Assembly (NCBI GenBank): GCA_022393335.1 | Contig: JAJEKB010021311.1 | Location: forward strand, 957,608-1,021,607 | Reading direction: 5' to 3' | DNA: 64,000 nt | Origin: Macrotrachela quadricornifera | Taxonomy: Eukaryota; Rotifera; Eurotatoria; Philodinida; Philodinidae | Shown: in pieces, positions 11,752-24,636 of the stretch | Layout: the number at the start of each line of letters is the position of its first letter | Numbering within the stretch: position 1 is the first letter of the stretch | Position numbers and translations under genes: made by a program | The notes under the pieces: model-generated | The model's database searches: none | Seen by the model: only the letters and a program-made list of their open reading frames with translations | Told to the model about the DNA's origin: nothing

Positions 11752-14700
11752 TCATCTTTTTTTAATTAATCTCATCCCAATCCATGTGTGTTGAAAATAT
11801 TCTCTGAACATTGTTGACGGTAGAACATACAGAATGAAACCAAGAACCTGTGGTAAATATGACAAGAAATATGTGAATGACAGAATGTACCGTTGCCATG
11901 ATAGTTTCAATTCGGTACATGCATAAGTGAAGCACATAATTATATGTGGGAGTGAACTGAGAACGATTATAATTGGCGTAACATAGAGTTCTTTTTTTGC
12001 TTCCACTTGTGTTCTGATGAGAACGATGAAGTTCTGCTGACCGCTTCCTCTGGATCGTGCACGACTACGAGCAATTTGAATGATTAGCATTGTGATGGAT
12101 ATAACTTGAATTATAAATGGAACAAAATGATGTATCAAGACATTCACACGGTTGTAGGTCGACACCAGACTTCCATTATAGTTGGTAACACATAATGTGA
12201 CGTTCGATGATGTGTAAGAGGGATCAATAATTGTTATATAGTGGAGAATTTCATGGATGTGCATTCCTCCAACGATAAATATTACTAATATACTCAGTGT
12301 AATGGCTGAGCGTGGCTTCTTGAATGTAACAGAAGTTGGAAAGAGAACTATGCCAAGACGCTCAAGTGTAACAAGACTTGTTAACCAATATGTGATGCGT
12401 GTAAAGACCGAGAGCAGATAGGAGATCAGTTTACACGAGTACAAATCTACACCTTCGTAATGGAATAATCTGTCGTAACTGCCTAGAACAATATGAATCA
12501 CTTTCAATAATAACATAAGTAAGGTACACTGATCAATGATTGATACGATAAGTAAATAATTTCCTACGCCAAAACTACGTAGTTTTGGTTGGTAGAATGT
12601 CCAGAAACTGCACATATTATTGAACAATCCAAAGGCAAATATCATACCTACTACAGAGATATAGACAGTAAGTGATTTTTTTTTACTTCGTTGAACATCT
12701 TCAACGATCAATGAATCCAATGTAAAACTCAGCAGTTCAGTTGAAAATTCACACATTTTTCCTTGATAACAGCGAGAACAAAGACATTTAAAAGCATTTG
12801 GTTGCGTGAGATCACCTCGTAGACAAAACCCACGAGCGAGACAACGTGAACAACGATCACTAAATGGATCAAAACCGAAACATTCAGCCCGATTAAAATC
12901 TGATGTGCAGACACATAGATAATTGTCATCACGAAAGCTGATAGGTGTATAATTAAATTCAATTTTGATTGCCTGGCAAAGACGATGGTAACTGAAGATA
13001 GCTGTCGTGATATTGTATGAAAAAAAGCCTAAATTGATTAAAATGTAAATAAAATAATTTGATTTCTCTGATCATTTTACAGCTCATGCAAATTTCAGGC
13101 AACAGGCAAAGGACTATCTATCTCTTCAGAGTAGGAATTCAACAATGCTGATAATCGTTATTCTGATAATCGGCATTCACCGATATTGCTATACACCTAA
13201 CCATCACAGATCGAAAGAAATAATAGTGAATCTCTTAAAAACGAAAAATTTCTCTTTAATTTTTAATTGTAAGAATACAACTAGATTGCAATAATGTATG
13301 CTCCTTTATTATCTATGTTCCATACAAACGTATGGATGGTGCTGGAGCTGATGTGATGATAATTCATGCGGTATTCAAACTCCATATTTCCATGTTTTGC
13401 CTATTTCGTGCAGATATATTTTCACTGTAATATAAGAGCATTCAAGTCGCTGTGGGATCGTCTTCGATGCGCTGCTCGAAGATGTCCACATTCACCCGTA
13501 CTGATCTGTCAGTATGAAGCAAATCGATGTAATCAATGTTGCGCTGTATGGATAGATACAAGAGTACTCAGAGCTCTCTATGAGATATCTTCACTTCTAA
13601 TTCGAGATCAATGTCCATGTCCATAATTTTGTTATTGTTCGGTCAATGAGAATTATTTAAAGAAAATAATGATTTTTTTTTCTTAAAATTTGTGAAAAGT
13701 TTTAGTGATCAAGAAATTCGAATCTGATATTAGTCTTTCAAAATTTTCAGTTTTCTTATTTTGGTCTGTGTTGATCATCGCTATCACATTCCTACTTCCA
13801 AAATAAACATCAAGAAATCTCTAGGTGAAGAGATATAACTTGCCTGTATGATTTTGTTCAAGCAGATACCATAATGATTGTGCATGTGAACATTGACTTC
13901 GTAAATCATTAGTAATATTGATATCTTTCATATCTTGTTGAATGTATAATAAATAATACGTTGGTTCAGTTGTTAAATACTCATTTCCATACAGTTTCAA
14001 CATCCCAATAATAGGTGAAATCAATTGATCATGATGATAAATGAATCGATTTGGAAATGATTCAAAAACTTGTTGATTTCGTACGATTAGATCAGTTCGT
14101 CTACGATTATCGATATCATAATATTGAACTGTGGTTGCAACAATTGGAGATGGTTCTTGAGTCGAATTAATTACAATTGTAACTGATGCTTTCAGCAATT
14201 CACAGTTGATGCCTTGATACAAACTTGTGCAAATACAAGTATAGTTTTGCATATCAGCTGGATTGTACGACATGTAACAAGTGCCATTGTGAAGACAATA
14301 ATTTTGACTACATTTATCATTCATTAACGCACATGTTCGACCGTAGCGAGTGTAAGGACAGAGACAGTACGGTTTCTTATTACTTGTAATCATTCTAATG
14401 TAATCGGGTTTGCAGGTTGAATGTGGAGAGCAATAATTGGCACATTGTACGTCATAGGTTTCACAATGCTGACCACCATATCCACTTTTACAAGAACAAA
14501 AATATGTTGTATTTTTGTTTATAATAGGCAGACAATGTCCATGAAGTTTACACGATTGCAATGGACATGAAATATTGAATAACATATTGTTCGATGATGG
14601 AAAACGTAGAATTTTTGCAAGTCGAAAAGATGGTAAAAAGTTGAAGTTGATTGGATAATGCCATACAGCTAACGGATGGATTGAGTTATCGAAAGACAAT

Positions 14701-17700
14701 TCGAATGCTTCGAATCGTACACTGTACACTTGCGCTATACTATGATTGTTTCGTTTTAGACGCAAAAATTCCTCGGAACGTGGATAAAGAAAATAAATTT
14801 TTTGTTTGACATAATTTTCTTTAGTATTTAGTAATGGATTAACATAAAATTCATAGATATCAATTGTTTGATTTTTGAACAAAAATGTAACTAATACTTT
14901 AATTAAATTGGTTTGATGTGTATGATGATAGTTTGTGAGATCTAAATGTGTAATTATTGTAATTCGATCACTGTAATATTCACATAATTTGCCATAAAAA
15001 CTTGGAGGACACAGACATACTGTTTCATCGAATTCATTTTTTACAGCTAGACCACGATTGCAAATATATGGTAAATAATATTTGGTAGATGCTATCTGTT
15101 CAGGCCACAATGTACGAATATATTCGTAGAATGTGTTACGTGATGATTTTTTGCCTATTCCTAATTCTGTGGATGCGTTATATTGAGTATTTCTTGTTAG
15201 CGCAGAACTAGTCTCAGTTACGAAAAGATTTTGCGATGCAACAGGATACTGAGGAAATATAACGGTTTTAGCAGGAGTTGAAACTTTTCTATTTCTGTAC
15301 TTCACGTTATGAGGCCGATCTTTCGGTTTACACCAGAATTCGTCTTCCCCTAAAGGACATTCTATTATTCCATTACATCGGGCCTCTTTCTTACATTCAT
15401 TATTGAAACAAATTACATCATGCTGTCTGTACTTGTATCCACACTGATCCATTTCAAATACACTGTGCAGTGGTTCACGTCGATGAAAACAAACTGAATC
15501 AAGTTGAGGATCCGAACCTAGCTTGTAATAACCGTAATTAGTACAAATATTATTGTTGTGTTCAAAGCAAGTGCCATTCGAAAACATAAAATCGTATCCT
15601 AACATATCGTTTGCACCAGAGCATAATAACAAATTTCTTTCATCGAAAACTCCAATACAATCGATTATTTTATCACCAATTTGTGATATATTAATACAGG
15701 GAGGATTCAAGTTGATGTTTAACACATCTTTCACTATTGTGTCACGTCGAAAACATGGAAATTGTTCGGTAATGTTGCATATGGACGAAAAAGCAGTATT
15801 ATCTAATCGATATTTATCGCGACATTTGCCTTGCATTTCGGTTAAATTAAATCCTATTTTGATATTGTGCTGACTTAACTCAGTCATTATAAAAATTCTC
15901 TCTTCGTCTGAAGCATCACTACAGTCCCATTCACCTAAAAACAGAAAGTAATATGCCTGATGAGAGAAAAATCAACCTAAAAGTAGAGATGTACCAATTC
16001 CAATTCCAACTCTTGGATAGGAATTAGTTGGACTTAGTCGTAATGAGTGCGACAGAATAAATGAGCCTCTCAATATTTTCATGATATCTTTGACAGAAGT
16101 ATTCAGTGAATATGAAGAAACAAGATAGAACTCTTGAGGGTGAGGATGACAGATCATGATGATGCTAATGAAAAAATGTAGCATTAAGTAAAAACGAAAG
16201 TTCCCATGAAAAACTATAATGTGATTAGACATCTGCTTTAAGAATATCACATCCTTAGTGATTATGGACATATGGTAAACAAAATCTTTGATAATGAATG
16301 AATCTTTCAATAGAATGATGTAAAGTCATACTAACATTACGTAACATAACAATGATGTCGTTTTCCATCATTTATTGACAGGGATCGCTGACCTCTGAAT
16401 AGTTCAAAATTAAATATTAAAAAATATTGATTTTAATGCATTTTTTTACGCCTATTTCAAATATCCCATTTATTTTCTTCTCGAGTCGAGTTGCGACAGC
16501 AAACCTGATACAACTTCGAAGCTTCTTTTCCCCATAGATGATTAATCAAATTCAATTCGAGTCAGTTCTAGCCAATTTCAAGGGTTGCAACCGATACACC
16601 ACTATCTCAAAAGCTTATTTTTCTTTTACTTACCATCACAAATCCATTCTTTCGAAATGCATTGTCCTGTTGAACATCGATATTGATCTGATCGGCAAAT
16701 CCATTGTTGACAAAATTCACTTGATTCATCAAATCCAGTATCTGTATTGAAAAATGAATCACAATAGTATTGAAAGGATGATTTTATTTTTCTTGTTATG
16801 TCAGTGTCATTTTGTGAAAGAATATTAGTATTATCAATCGATACCAAATCAGATGACTGTCGAATATAATCTTTTAGAAATAGGCAGCCTTCGTCATTTC
16901 GTTGCAAGCAATATATGTTGCCATCTAACAAGAAGCCTGTTGGTGTTACTTCATCTCGATTATTATAGCAATTTTGATTTTTACGGTTACCAACTGCCAG
17001 CGGCAACAGACAAGTAGGCTCAGACGCCGCACATTGAAAACGGTACTGCTGTTGTTGTAACGTTGGGCATGATGCATTTCTCAATTCTTCGTGCTCATCG
17101 ATGATAGAACAATCTATGATTCCATCTGCTACACGATATTTTGAGAAACAATTTTGGGGACATTCCGAATAAATTTGATAAGAACGATTGTTAAACGTTA
17201 TTAAATTTATCCAACAATGTAAATCGTTCTGCGGACCAAAATAGTTTCGGTTCGTTTCAGCTGTACCTTCACACAGAAAATAATCTACAAACTTGAATGT
17301 GTACATATCTGAGTACATAAGAGATTGGTAAGGAAGTGATATTACACCATTTGATATTGCCTGATAGCCTCGGCATTTTAAACTTGCATTTTTGGTGAAT
17401 ACTAAATCATCAGGTGCTTTAATATTCCAATCATGCTGTTTGCGAAATTGCATTTGCAAGTATGGTGTTAGAATATTACCCTGTAGTGGATAATAGAAAT
17501 TTTCTGTATTGTATTTATCATTAATTAATCTTCCACACGTTGTAGTGTTACAGGGACAATCTTGATCAAGACCATTCGTTAATGCACATTTGAGATAATA
17601 TGCAGACAAATCTAACATTGATATCTTGTCCCATCCAGATCGCTTATAAGGCAATGACAGATGAACACAGTAACCGTTATCAATTGTCCAGAACACAGCG

Positions 17701-19440
17701 TAGTTAGCCAACTCACACATGTAATTGATATCACGTAGGGTATTACAGTATTTAGTGGCTGAGGACATTCCTACAAAACGATTATTTTCATTCGAATGAA
17801 GACATTGTCCATCTCCACATGAAAAATAATCAGATAAACATAGATGCTCATCACAATCAAAATTTACATGAGAATAACAAAAATATCCAGATATTCCTGA
17901 ATATACATAATCGCCTGTTTCATCTGACCAATCCATACAATCATATTCTGCATCGAGCCAATATTCTCCGGGTATGCACATTCCATTTGAACAACGATAT
18001 TCATCATCTTCGCATTCATTATACTCCAATTGTTCGCAATAATCTTCATCAATTCCATCCATACACTGTTGTTTACCTAAACGATAAAAGTGACTGAGAT
18101 GGAATGATCTTATAGTGTGAACAGTAGGAAAGTAGAACGTACCGAGTGAGACATTTTCTGACTTCTGCTCTTTTCACTATGAAATAACTTTAATAAACAA
18201 TTATCGTAGTACATAAATATACATATTTAACGCTTTTATTCGCATATCTACCTATAATCAAATGAAACTATGGATCGACTTGGGGATAATTATAATTTAG
18301 CGTCATATATCTATTTATAGGAGGTGCCAAGTACGTCTGTAACTTTATTGCCGCCGATATTTTAAATTTGTTGCATGTTTGCAGGGTGAGACTTTGCATT
18401 ACTATTTTTTCTCAAAAAGAATGCTTAAGAACCAAATAGCCATATTATGTGACGTATTTAGGATATTACAGTATCTTACAATGATACTTTTACCGTCAGA
18501 AAGGTAACCAAGGACTGATGTTTACGATTTATTTCAGCTTTATTTAAAATGATATCTGCGAAACCGACTGAAATTTGTAGAAAAAGAAGGGAAATTATCA
18601 CTTCTGGTGTTGTCCCAGTAGAAAGGACAGAGAACTGGTAAATTCAAAGAATTCCCAAATCAAAAATCTACAAAGCTAACCGTATTTCTCCTGTACTGTT
18701 CTACCTAGGTAGTATCTTGCTTAGGACTTGTCTTGTTAATCATAACAACTATTCGAACGGTTCGTATGAGGAAGTCTAAATAAAATCACTGCCAATTTAC
18801 CATCACAAATGTGTCTCCAATCTAAACACATCAATCCTGAATTGCACCAAAATGTCGTATAACAGGGGCGATTATTATGCCACTGATTAGCCCAATTGGT
18901 TTGTCCCGATTTAAACTGTACTGTAATAGCTTCATCAAATGACAGACTATCATAATAGAATTGATATTCACAAAATTTACCAAATGTGCCTGGTTTTGTA
19001 CAATTACACAGAAAATCATCTTCTTCTGAATAATTTAATACATATGCTGCATATCTGTCAGATTTCTCAAGACTTGAACTAAATTTTGATACGTCTATTG
19101 CCGAGATATTTTGAGATTTTAAATACGAAAATCGTAGCAATATACCGTCATGGAAACATGTTGAACTTGATGAAGTATGACGTTGTAAAGAGGTTAAGTC
19201 AACTAATTGGCGGCAATATTTAACATTCAGAATATTCTGGTAGATTTTCAGTCGGATATTTGTTTGTTCGAAATCGATAATATCATTTGATGTATAATAA
19301 ATACAATCGTAATATTGAAGTGAATTGGAATTTTCCGTATCATAAATCAGTTCATAGGCACTCAAATACTTCCAATATGCAATGATTAATATGAAAATCA
19401 GACGTAAGAACTTAAAATGAAATTTGACGATCATTTGCAT
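11752..19440 (-). CDS. LDLa/EGF/seven-helix receptor, 1816 aa, four exons
   Basis: Four minus-strand exons join in frame: 19440-18801, 18076-16634, 15934-13844 and 13028-11752 (640+1443+2091+1277 = 5451 bases, 1817 codons). All three introns are phase 1. Introns 1 and 2 have GT donors; intron 3 uses a GC donor in strong context (CAG|GCAAGT). All three end in TTTAG. An N-terminal hydrophobic signal is followed by LDLa modules: CDGKQQCMDGIDEDYC spans exons 1/2, CDGEWDCSDASDEE spans exons 2/3, and others lie within exons 2 and 3. At least five EGF-like modules follow (for example FYGKLCEYY, GYGGQHCETYD, YQGINCELL, QGKMCEF), then seven hydrophobic helices from about residue 1510. The helical part resembles rhodopsin-class receptors but has LER in place of DRY and no NPxxY. 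It is likely a plasma-membrane receptor with a modular ectodomain that may bind ligand or matrix. The ligand is unknown. Confidence 0.85.
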
Positions 19441-22400
19441 CTAAAAATTACTTTGGTTCTATTTCATAAATCTCAAAACCACGCAACTAATCGACGACCT
19501 GATTTACAAGAAATGTTACTCTCATATGTTCTGTTCTCATACACTAGTCTGTGGTATTAAAGAACAGTTTATTTTCATAGATAAATAATTATCATCACCA
19601 TTAAAAAAAAATCATTCTTCTCTCTCAATGGAACAATTATACTGATGTCAATAAAGTCAAAACTTTTGCACTCAACATGTTCTACATTTAATAATATATA
19701 AATTGTGTAACATACAGTATATAGAATATTATATACTAATAAAATTTCAAGCCTTTACTCTGATAGTTTCATAGATTAAATTGAAAATGATAACAGATGG
19801 TCAATACATTCTCTCGCTATTATTATTGCTTATCTATTCTGTCAATCATTTTTATAAAATTCTGATATGTCATTGTAACTAAATACACTTATATCTAATA
19901 CCCCACCTGACATGAGTAGATGTAATAGAATTTTGTCGAAAGTTGTCAACTGAGATTGATGATATATTGGACCTAGATGGATCATGTTGACGTAGGATAA
20001 TTAGTACATCTCGTGTTATTCTTTCTTGTTTGTTCTATAGAATAAAATAAATGTATTTTTGTTGGTATAAATATCGTACAATATCTCGTTTAATGGAGAA
20101 AAATCGTTTTTCATATGTGTAACAAAAACCGAATTGAACTAACTTTTCTTGGTTCGAGTAATTATTCTTATTATATGTTTAATATTTAATAATGTGTAAC
20201 TTGAAGGTGAATCCATGACAAAATCTGATGATAAAATTCCAATTGACAAATCAAATATTGTAAAATTAGTTGAAGCCATTTGTAATAATAAATTCAACGA
20301 ATTAAATTTTTTCTGTCTGTTTATATTTAGTCGGTTTTAGAAAAATCAGTTCAATTTGCTTCGATATTCTTTTCTCATGATGTAGATCGAGTTCGATTCG
20401 ATTCGTTTTTGGTCATTGGTAAATACAATGATCGAATATTTCTTCTATTCATTTGCATGTATCTATTTGTAAAAGACGTTGGTTACGTTTAAAAATCGAG
20501 AAAAAACAAAATATTTCTAATGTATTATTAAATTTTCGAATGGGAATCAAAAACGACTGACTGTCGGTACTAATGTTACGCAATGCATTTGTTTGCAGCT
20601 ACTTTTTAAAGAGTGTCCTGATAAATATCATCGACATATCCTTTTCATCAGTTAATAATTCTTTTATTGCATTCTATTTGACAGCTAAATCTAAATATGC
20701 ATATCGTAAACTTGTAATAATTACAGAATACTAAACTTTCAAAATCAATGAATACGTTTAATTTCTACATTTTTCCAGTGTTAATTTAGCCAAATAGAAA
20801 TCTTTTAATTATGGGTATATATTGTTGAGGAGATCTTCGAATTCATAGATATATTGATGATATAAATATTCGGCAAGAATATCTGATGTTTTATCAACAA
20901 TTGTTTCTAATTTAATACATAGGTTTTAACGTATTTCAGTTTCAATTGAAAATATTTATTCGAGAAATTCTTTAATATAATCCAAAAAGGAATCACGAAA
21001 TTTTTGTTTAGTCTATACTACAGATTAATTTTAGGTCGTTAAGCACTGTAACGTTAGCTTACCCCAATATTATAGAAGCTGAGGATTTATCGAGATGCCT
21101 CAGTCTAATAGCAGTTGAGCATTTATAGTTACTCGTATAGTATAATGCCTGATGATCTATACATATTCCACAGAACTTGAAAGACGTGTAAGCTCTCTGT
21201 GTGGTTGTGATAGACACAGGTCGGAGTTCTTAAATCTATATTGTGAATCTTAGACATGGCTAGATGCCTGGCCTCTTTGCTTTTATTGAGGAACTGGTGA
21301 ATTCTGAACGTTTCTTGATCACTTTTTAATATTAGTCTACTTCTTTTTCTTTGAAATAACGTCACTCTTTAATCTACAGTGCGACATTTCACTGTCGCTT
21401 ATGTAAACATATTATCAGTAATGAGCACTGAATTCTTGAGCGTCTATTTTCCTGAAAATCATCTGATGCTTAATCAACGCATCGTTTCAGATCCTATGAC
21501 CATTTTCTGAGCTTCCCAGCGGTGTAATCTTTCCGAGAAAAAATTTTTGAAGCTGTTTTTCTATTCTTATATCGTCCCGCAAACATGGAAAAAAGAAGAC
21601 ATTATATATGATGAGCAGTTCGAAATACTTCATCCAATTTTCATATCAGAGTGGTTTTATTGTACTTATCAAGTTTATTTGTACAACATATCCCAGCATT
21701 AATTGATCTCTCAGTACCTTTCTGATATATTCGTTGGTAATCATTTGCTCAAATTTTATTAGCTCTACAAAAGCGTATATTTTTCATTTATTTAAATAAT
21801 ATCAATTATTTTATAAGATATGCTTCAAACGAACAGCAGAACGTGAACAATTTTCTGAAAGAACATTATAGTTGAAACGTGTTTGAGAAAATGAGGGAAC
21901 TTCCATAAGTAATTGAACGTACACCATTGGTAGAGCCTCAAAATTTGAAACTTTAAAAAAAATAAGTCCAAATCAATAAATAATAGAAGAAATATTATTC
22001 AAATACTTATAGGTTCATTTCTCTAAAACATTCGATAGAACTTCAATGGAATATAACAGCAAATTTTCCTGTTGTTATCATTAGATTATTAGACTTAAAA
22101 AATAAACAGCTCTATATAGGTAGTCCAACTCTACAAAATGCAGCCCTCGTTGAATCTCCGATATTACATATAATCGTAATGGATCAGTTATGGGTGCTCT
22201 TCTGGTAGAGTACTTGAGGAGGTATCCGTATTCCATCTAACATCAGTTGAGAACCCAAAAGCAGCATCATAGTCTACTACTGTATACTATTGGAAGACCA
22301 TCTACAAGAGATTCTTCTCTTCGTCTGATCGTCCTTACCCTCACACCAAAATATAATAAGTTTCTAAAGAAATAAAGATCGTATTTAAAAGTTTCTTCGC

Positions 22401-22585
22401 AAAAAAAAGCCCGGAGTCAAAAGGTTAAAGCTTCAATTTAAAAATGTAGTTTCTTACGTGGAGAAATACGTTTCATTAGAATAAGATAAATACGTATATA
22501 TTCGTCTAAAGGTTACATCATGAAGATCATTTTTCGATCATGTTTATTTCAAATAAAATTTTTGATCTACGTTTTCCAGGTCTTT
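19441..22585. other. Long intergenic stretch, nothing recognised
   Basis: This is the 5' flank of the receptor gene and the 3' flank of the broken ART-TPR gene; both are on the minus strand. I found no coding exon, tRNA or obvious repeat. A 78-codon frame at 21365-21129 has no family likeness. Confidence 0.55.
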
Positions 22586-24636
22586 TCATTTCTCTTCCTC
22601 GAACATTTTGAACACCAATTGACTTATAACATGCACAAGCACCCTATGTTGCGATGTGTCAGATGAACGCAGCCAACGTTGCATAACTGATGTCGCTTCA
22701 AGGTGTGCTTGAGCTTCACGTACTTCAAAATGATCATCGGGAAATGTCTTTTTCAAGATATCAATTGCTAACTGTCCATGATAAATGGCTTCACTCCATT
22801 GACTAAGTTCCACATACACTTTCGAAAGATTGTAATGAATAGCACCTAATGAAGGATGATCAGGCGGCAAAGACAATTGTTGTATGACGAGTGATTTATT
22901 TAAATAATCAATAGATGAATAGAAATCACGTTTATCAAAGTAAAGAGATCCTATATTTTGATATATATTAGCTATATCTGGATGTGTTGGTGGAAACCGA
23001 GCAAATGCTATATCCAGTGCCATTTGAAAATGAGTCAGAGCTTTATCATAATTCTTTAGAAGTTTTAACACAAAGCCTATGTTATTGAGATATAAGACTT
23101 TATCATGATCATTAATTAGTGATGATCGTTCAGCGATTTTGAACGCTCTTTCATATAAGTCTAAACTATTTTCAAGCATATATATCAGCAGTCAGTACCG
23201 GATTGCGACCATCACTAAATTGCATTAATATGGCTTGGTGAGAAGTTGCTTGCGTAAAGTTACCCATGTGACAATCGATTCGAGCAATATTATGGGTAAG
23301 ATAAAGGATTTCATCAGGATGGACGGCTACATCAAATAAATTTTGATAAATCTCTCTGGCTTGCTTAAATTTACCCATTCGATATAATAATTGAGCGAGA
23401 CGATGTATAGAAGTTCGTCCTTGAATTTCATTTCTTCGATGGACAATCAGTTCACTTAGATCTTTATCATGCGTGTTTGTTAAACTTCGATTAACATAAT
23501 ATAAACAATCATTTCCTACAGTAACACGATCTATACGAAAGATTGTATGTGTTGAAAATAGAATTTCGTTCTCTGATGAAAACTGAGAATAGTCTTTGAT
23601 TGGTGTAAATGGACTTGATGACATATCAGGATCAACTTCAATTTCAAATAATACACCATTACAACCTTGAATAAAACTATTGCTATCTGCAAATACTTTT
23701 GAGATATCCGGTATAGCACTTGCCGATAGAAAACAACTAAATGATATGAAACCGCCAATTAAAATATAAATTGATTGGTTGAAGAAAATCTTCCGATACT
23801 CACCCTTGACCACGATAAACAATTAATCGTTCTTTGTTTTCTGCAATGGAATGCAGTTCTTCTATTTGTTTATGAAGATCACCAATGAAAAAGGACACTT
23901 TTAGAAGAAGATCGATGTCCACTGTACGTAAAGCTCGATTGACTGTCTCGTATACGAACGAATAAGCTGAATACCAATAAATTGGAGAAATTTCCTTATA
24001 ATTAACGTTAAAATTATGAATTATTGTTTCGTCGGAAAAGTGCTTTTTACAGTATTCAATAAACGAACTTCGATCAGTTCTATTTTCAGTATGAATATCT
24101 AATAGAATTTCTTTTAATAGTTGTGAATACATAAATGAAGTATTTAAAGAATTGAAATTAATACTTGATGGTCCAATAATATCAATCATTGTAAAATAAT
24201 CAGGATCAATACCTGAGAAGATACCTTTGATTTTGAAATGATTTTTTGACCATTGTTTATATTGATGTATATCATTACGAAATATCAAAATAGAATCAAT
24301 TTGAGAGCAATCTTCAATTAATGGTACTAATTCTTTCGCGAATGTATCGTCAATAATGAATATAAGTTTTTTTATTTGATCATTGATTTCAGTTAAAAAA
24401 TCGATATAACGATCCGGATCTTTGAAGGTATTAACATCATTAGCTAGTTTCTGGAATTCGTTGCGAGAGATTTGATAATCATATTCGTTTTCATCATAAT
24501 ACGGATCTAGTCAAATAAGAATACTCTTTTGTCTATTCTCATCAGAAAATCTACAAGATGGATTTGATTGAATTGATGATGATAATGATTGACCTTGAGA
24601 ATATACACGAGTAACAATGAATGTAGACTCAGCCAT
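22586..24636 (-). pseudogene. Broken ADP-ribosyltransferase-TPR gene
   Basis: The open pieces read in order from the ATG at 24636. First is an N-terminal receiver-like region (strands ILI and KLIFIID, ending DSILIF). Next comes an arginine-type ART domain with all three motifs: YRGQG (R), FSCFLSAS (S) and SENEIL (ExE). Last are about five kinesin-light-chain-type TPRs ending at 22586. The frame is broken at least three times. A TGA at 24513-24511 falls where related proteins appear to carry tryptophan. A TGA plus a frame change occurs just after YRGQG (~23804-23760). A further frame change near 23175 comes with roughly 15 TPR residues missing. The family would transfer ADP-ribose from NAD to protein. 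The intact motifs suggest decay is recent or that some exons are misread. I judge it a pseudogene, though a 67-base intron at the second lesion cannot be fully excluded. Confidence 0.75.

Noticed and set aside
12729..12962. 77-codon minus-strand frame as a separate gene
   Set aside because: It overlaps receptor exon 4 in another frame; the exon frame carries the EGF cysteines up to QGKMCEF.
15553..15873. 106-codon plus-strand frame
   Set aside because: Antisense shadow of receptor exon 3, which has clear LDLa/EGF coding on the other strand.
15972..16310. 112-codon minus-strand frame
   Set aside because: Lies within receptor intron 2; the splice sites on both sides join in frame without it.
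23737..23803. A 67-base intron with a perfect GTGAGT donor in the ART-TPR copy
   Set aside because: It would restore the frame, but it would remove the conserved GGFISF strand before the serine motif. A frameshift explains the data better. Kept as an alternative in the annotation.
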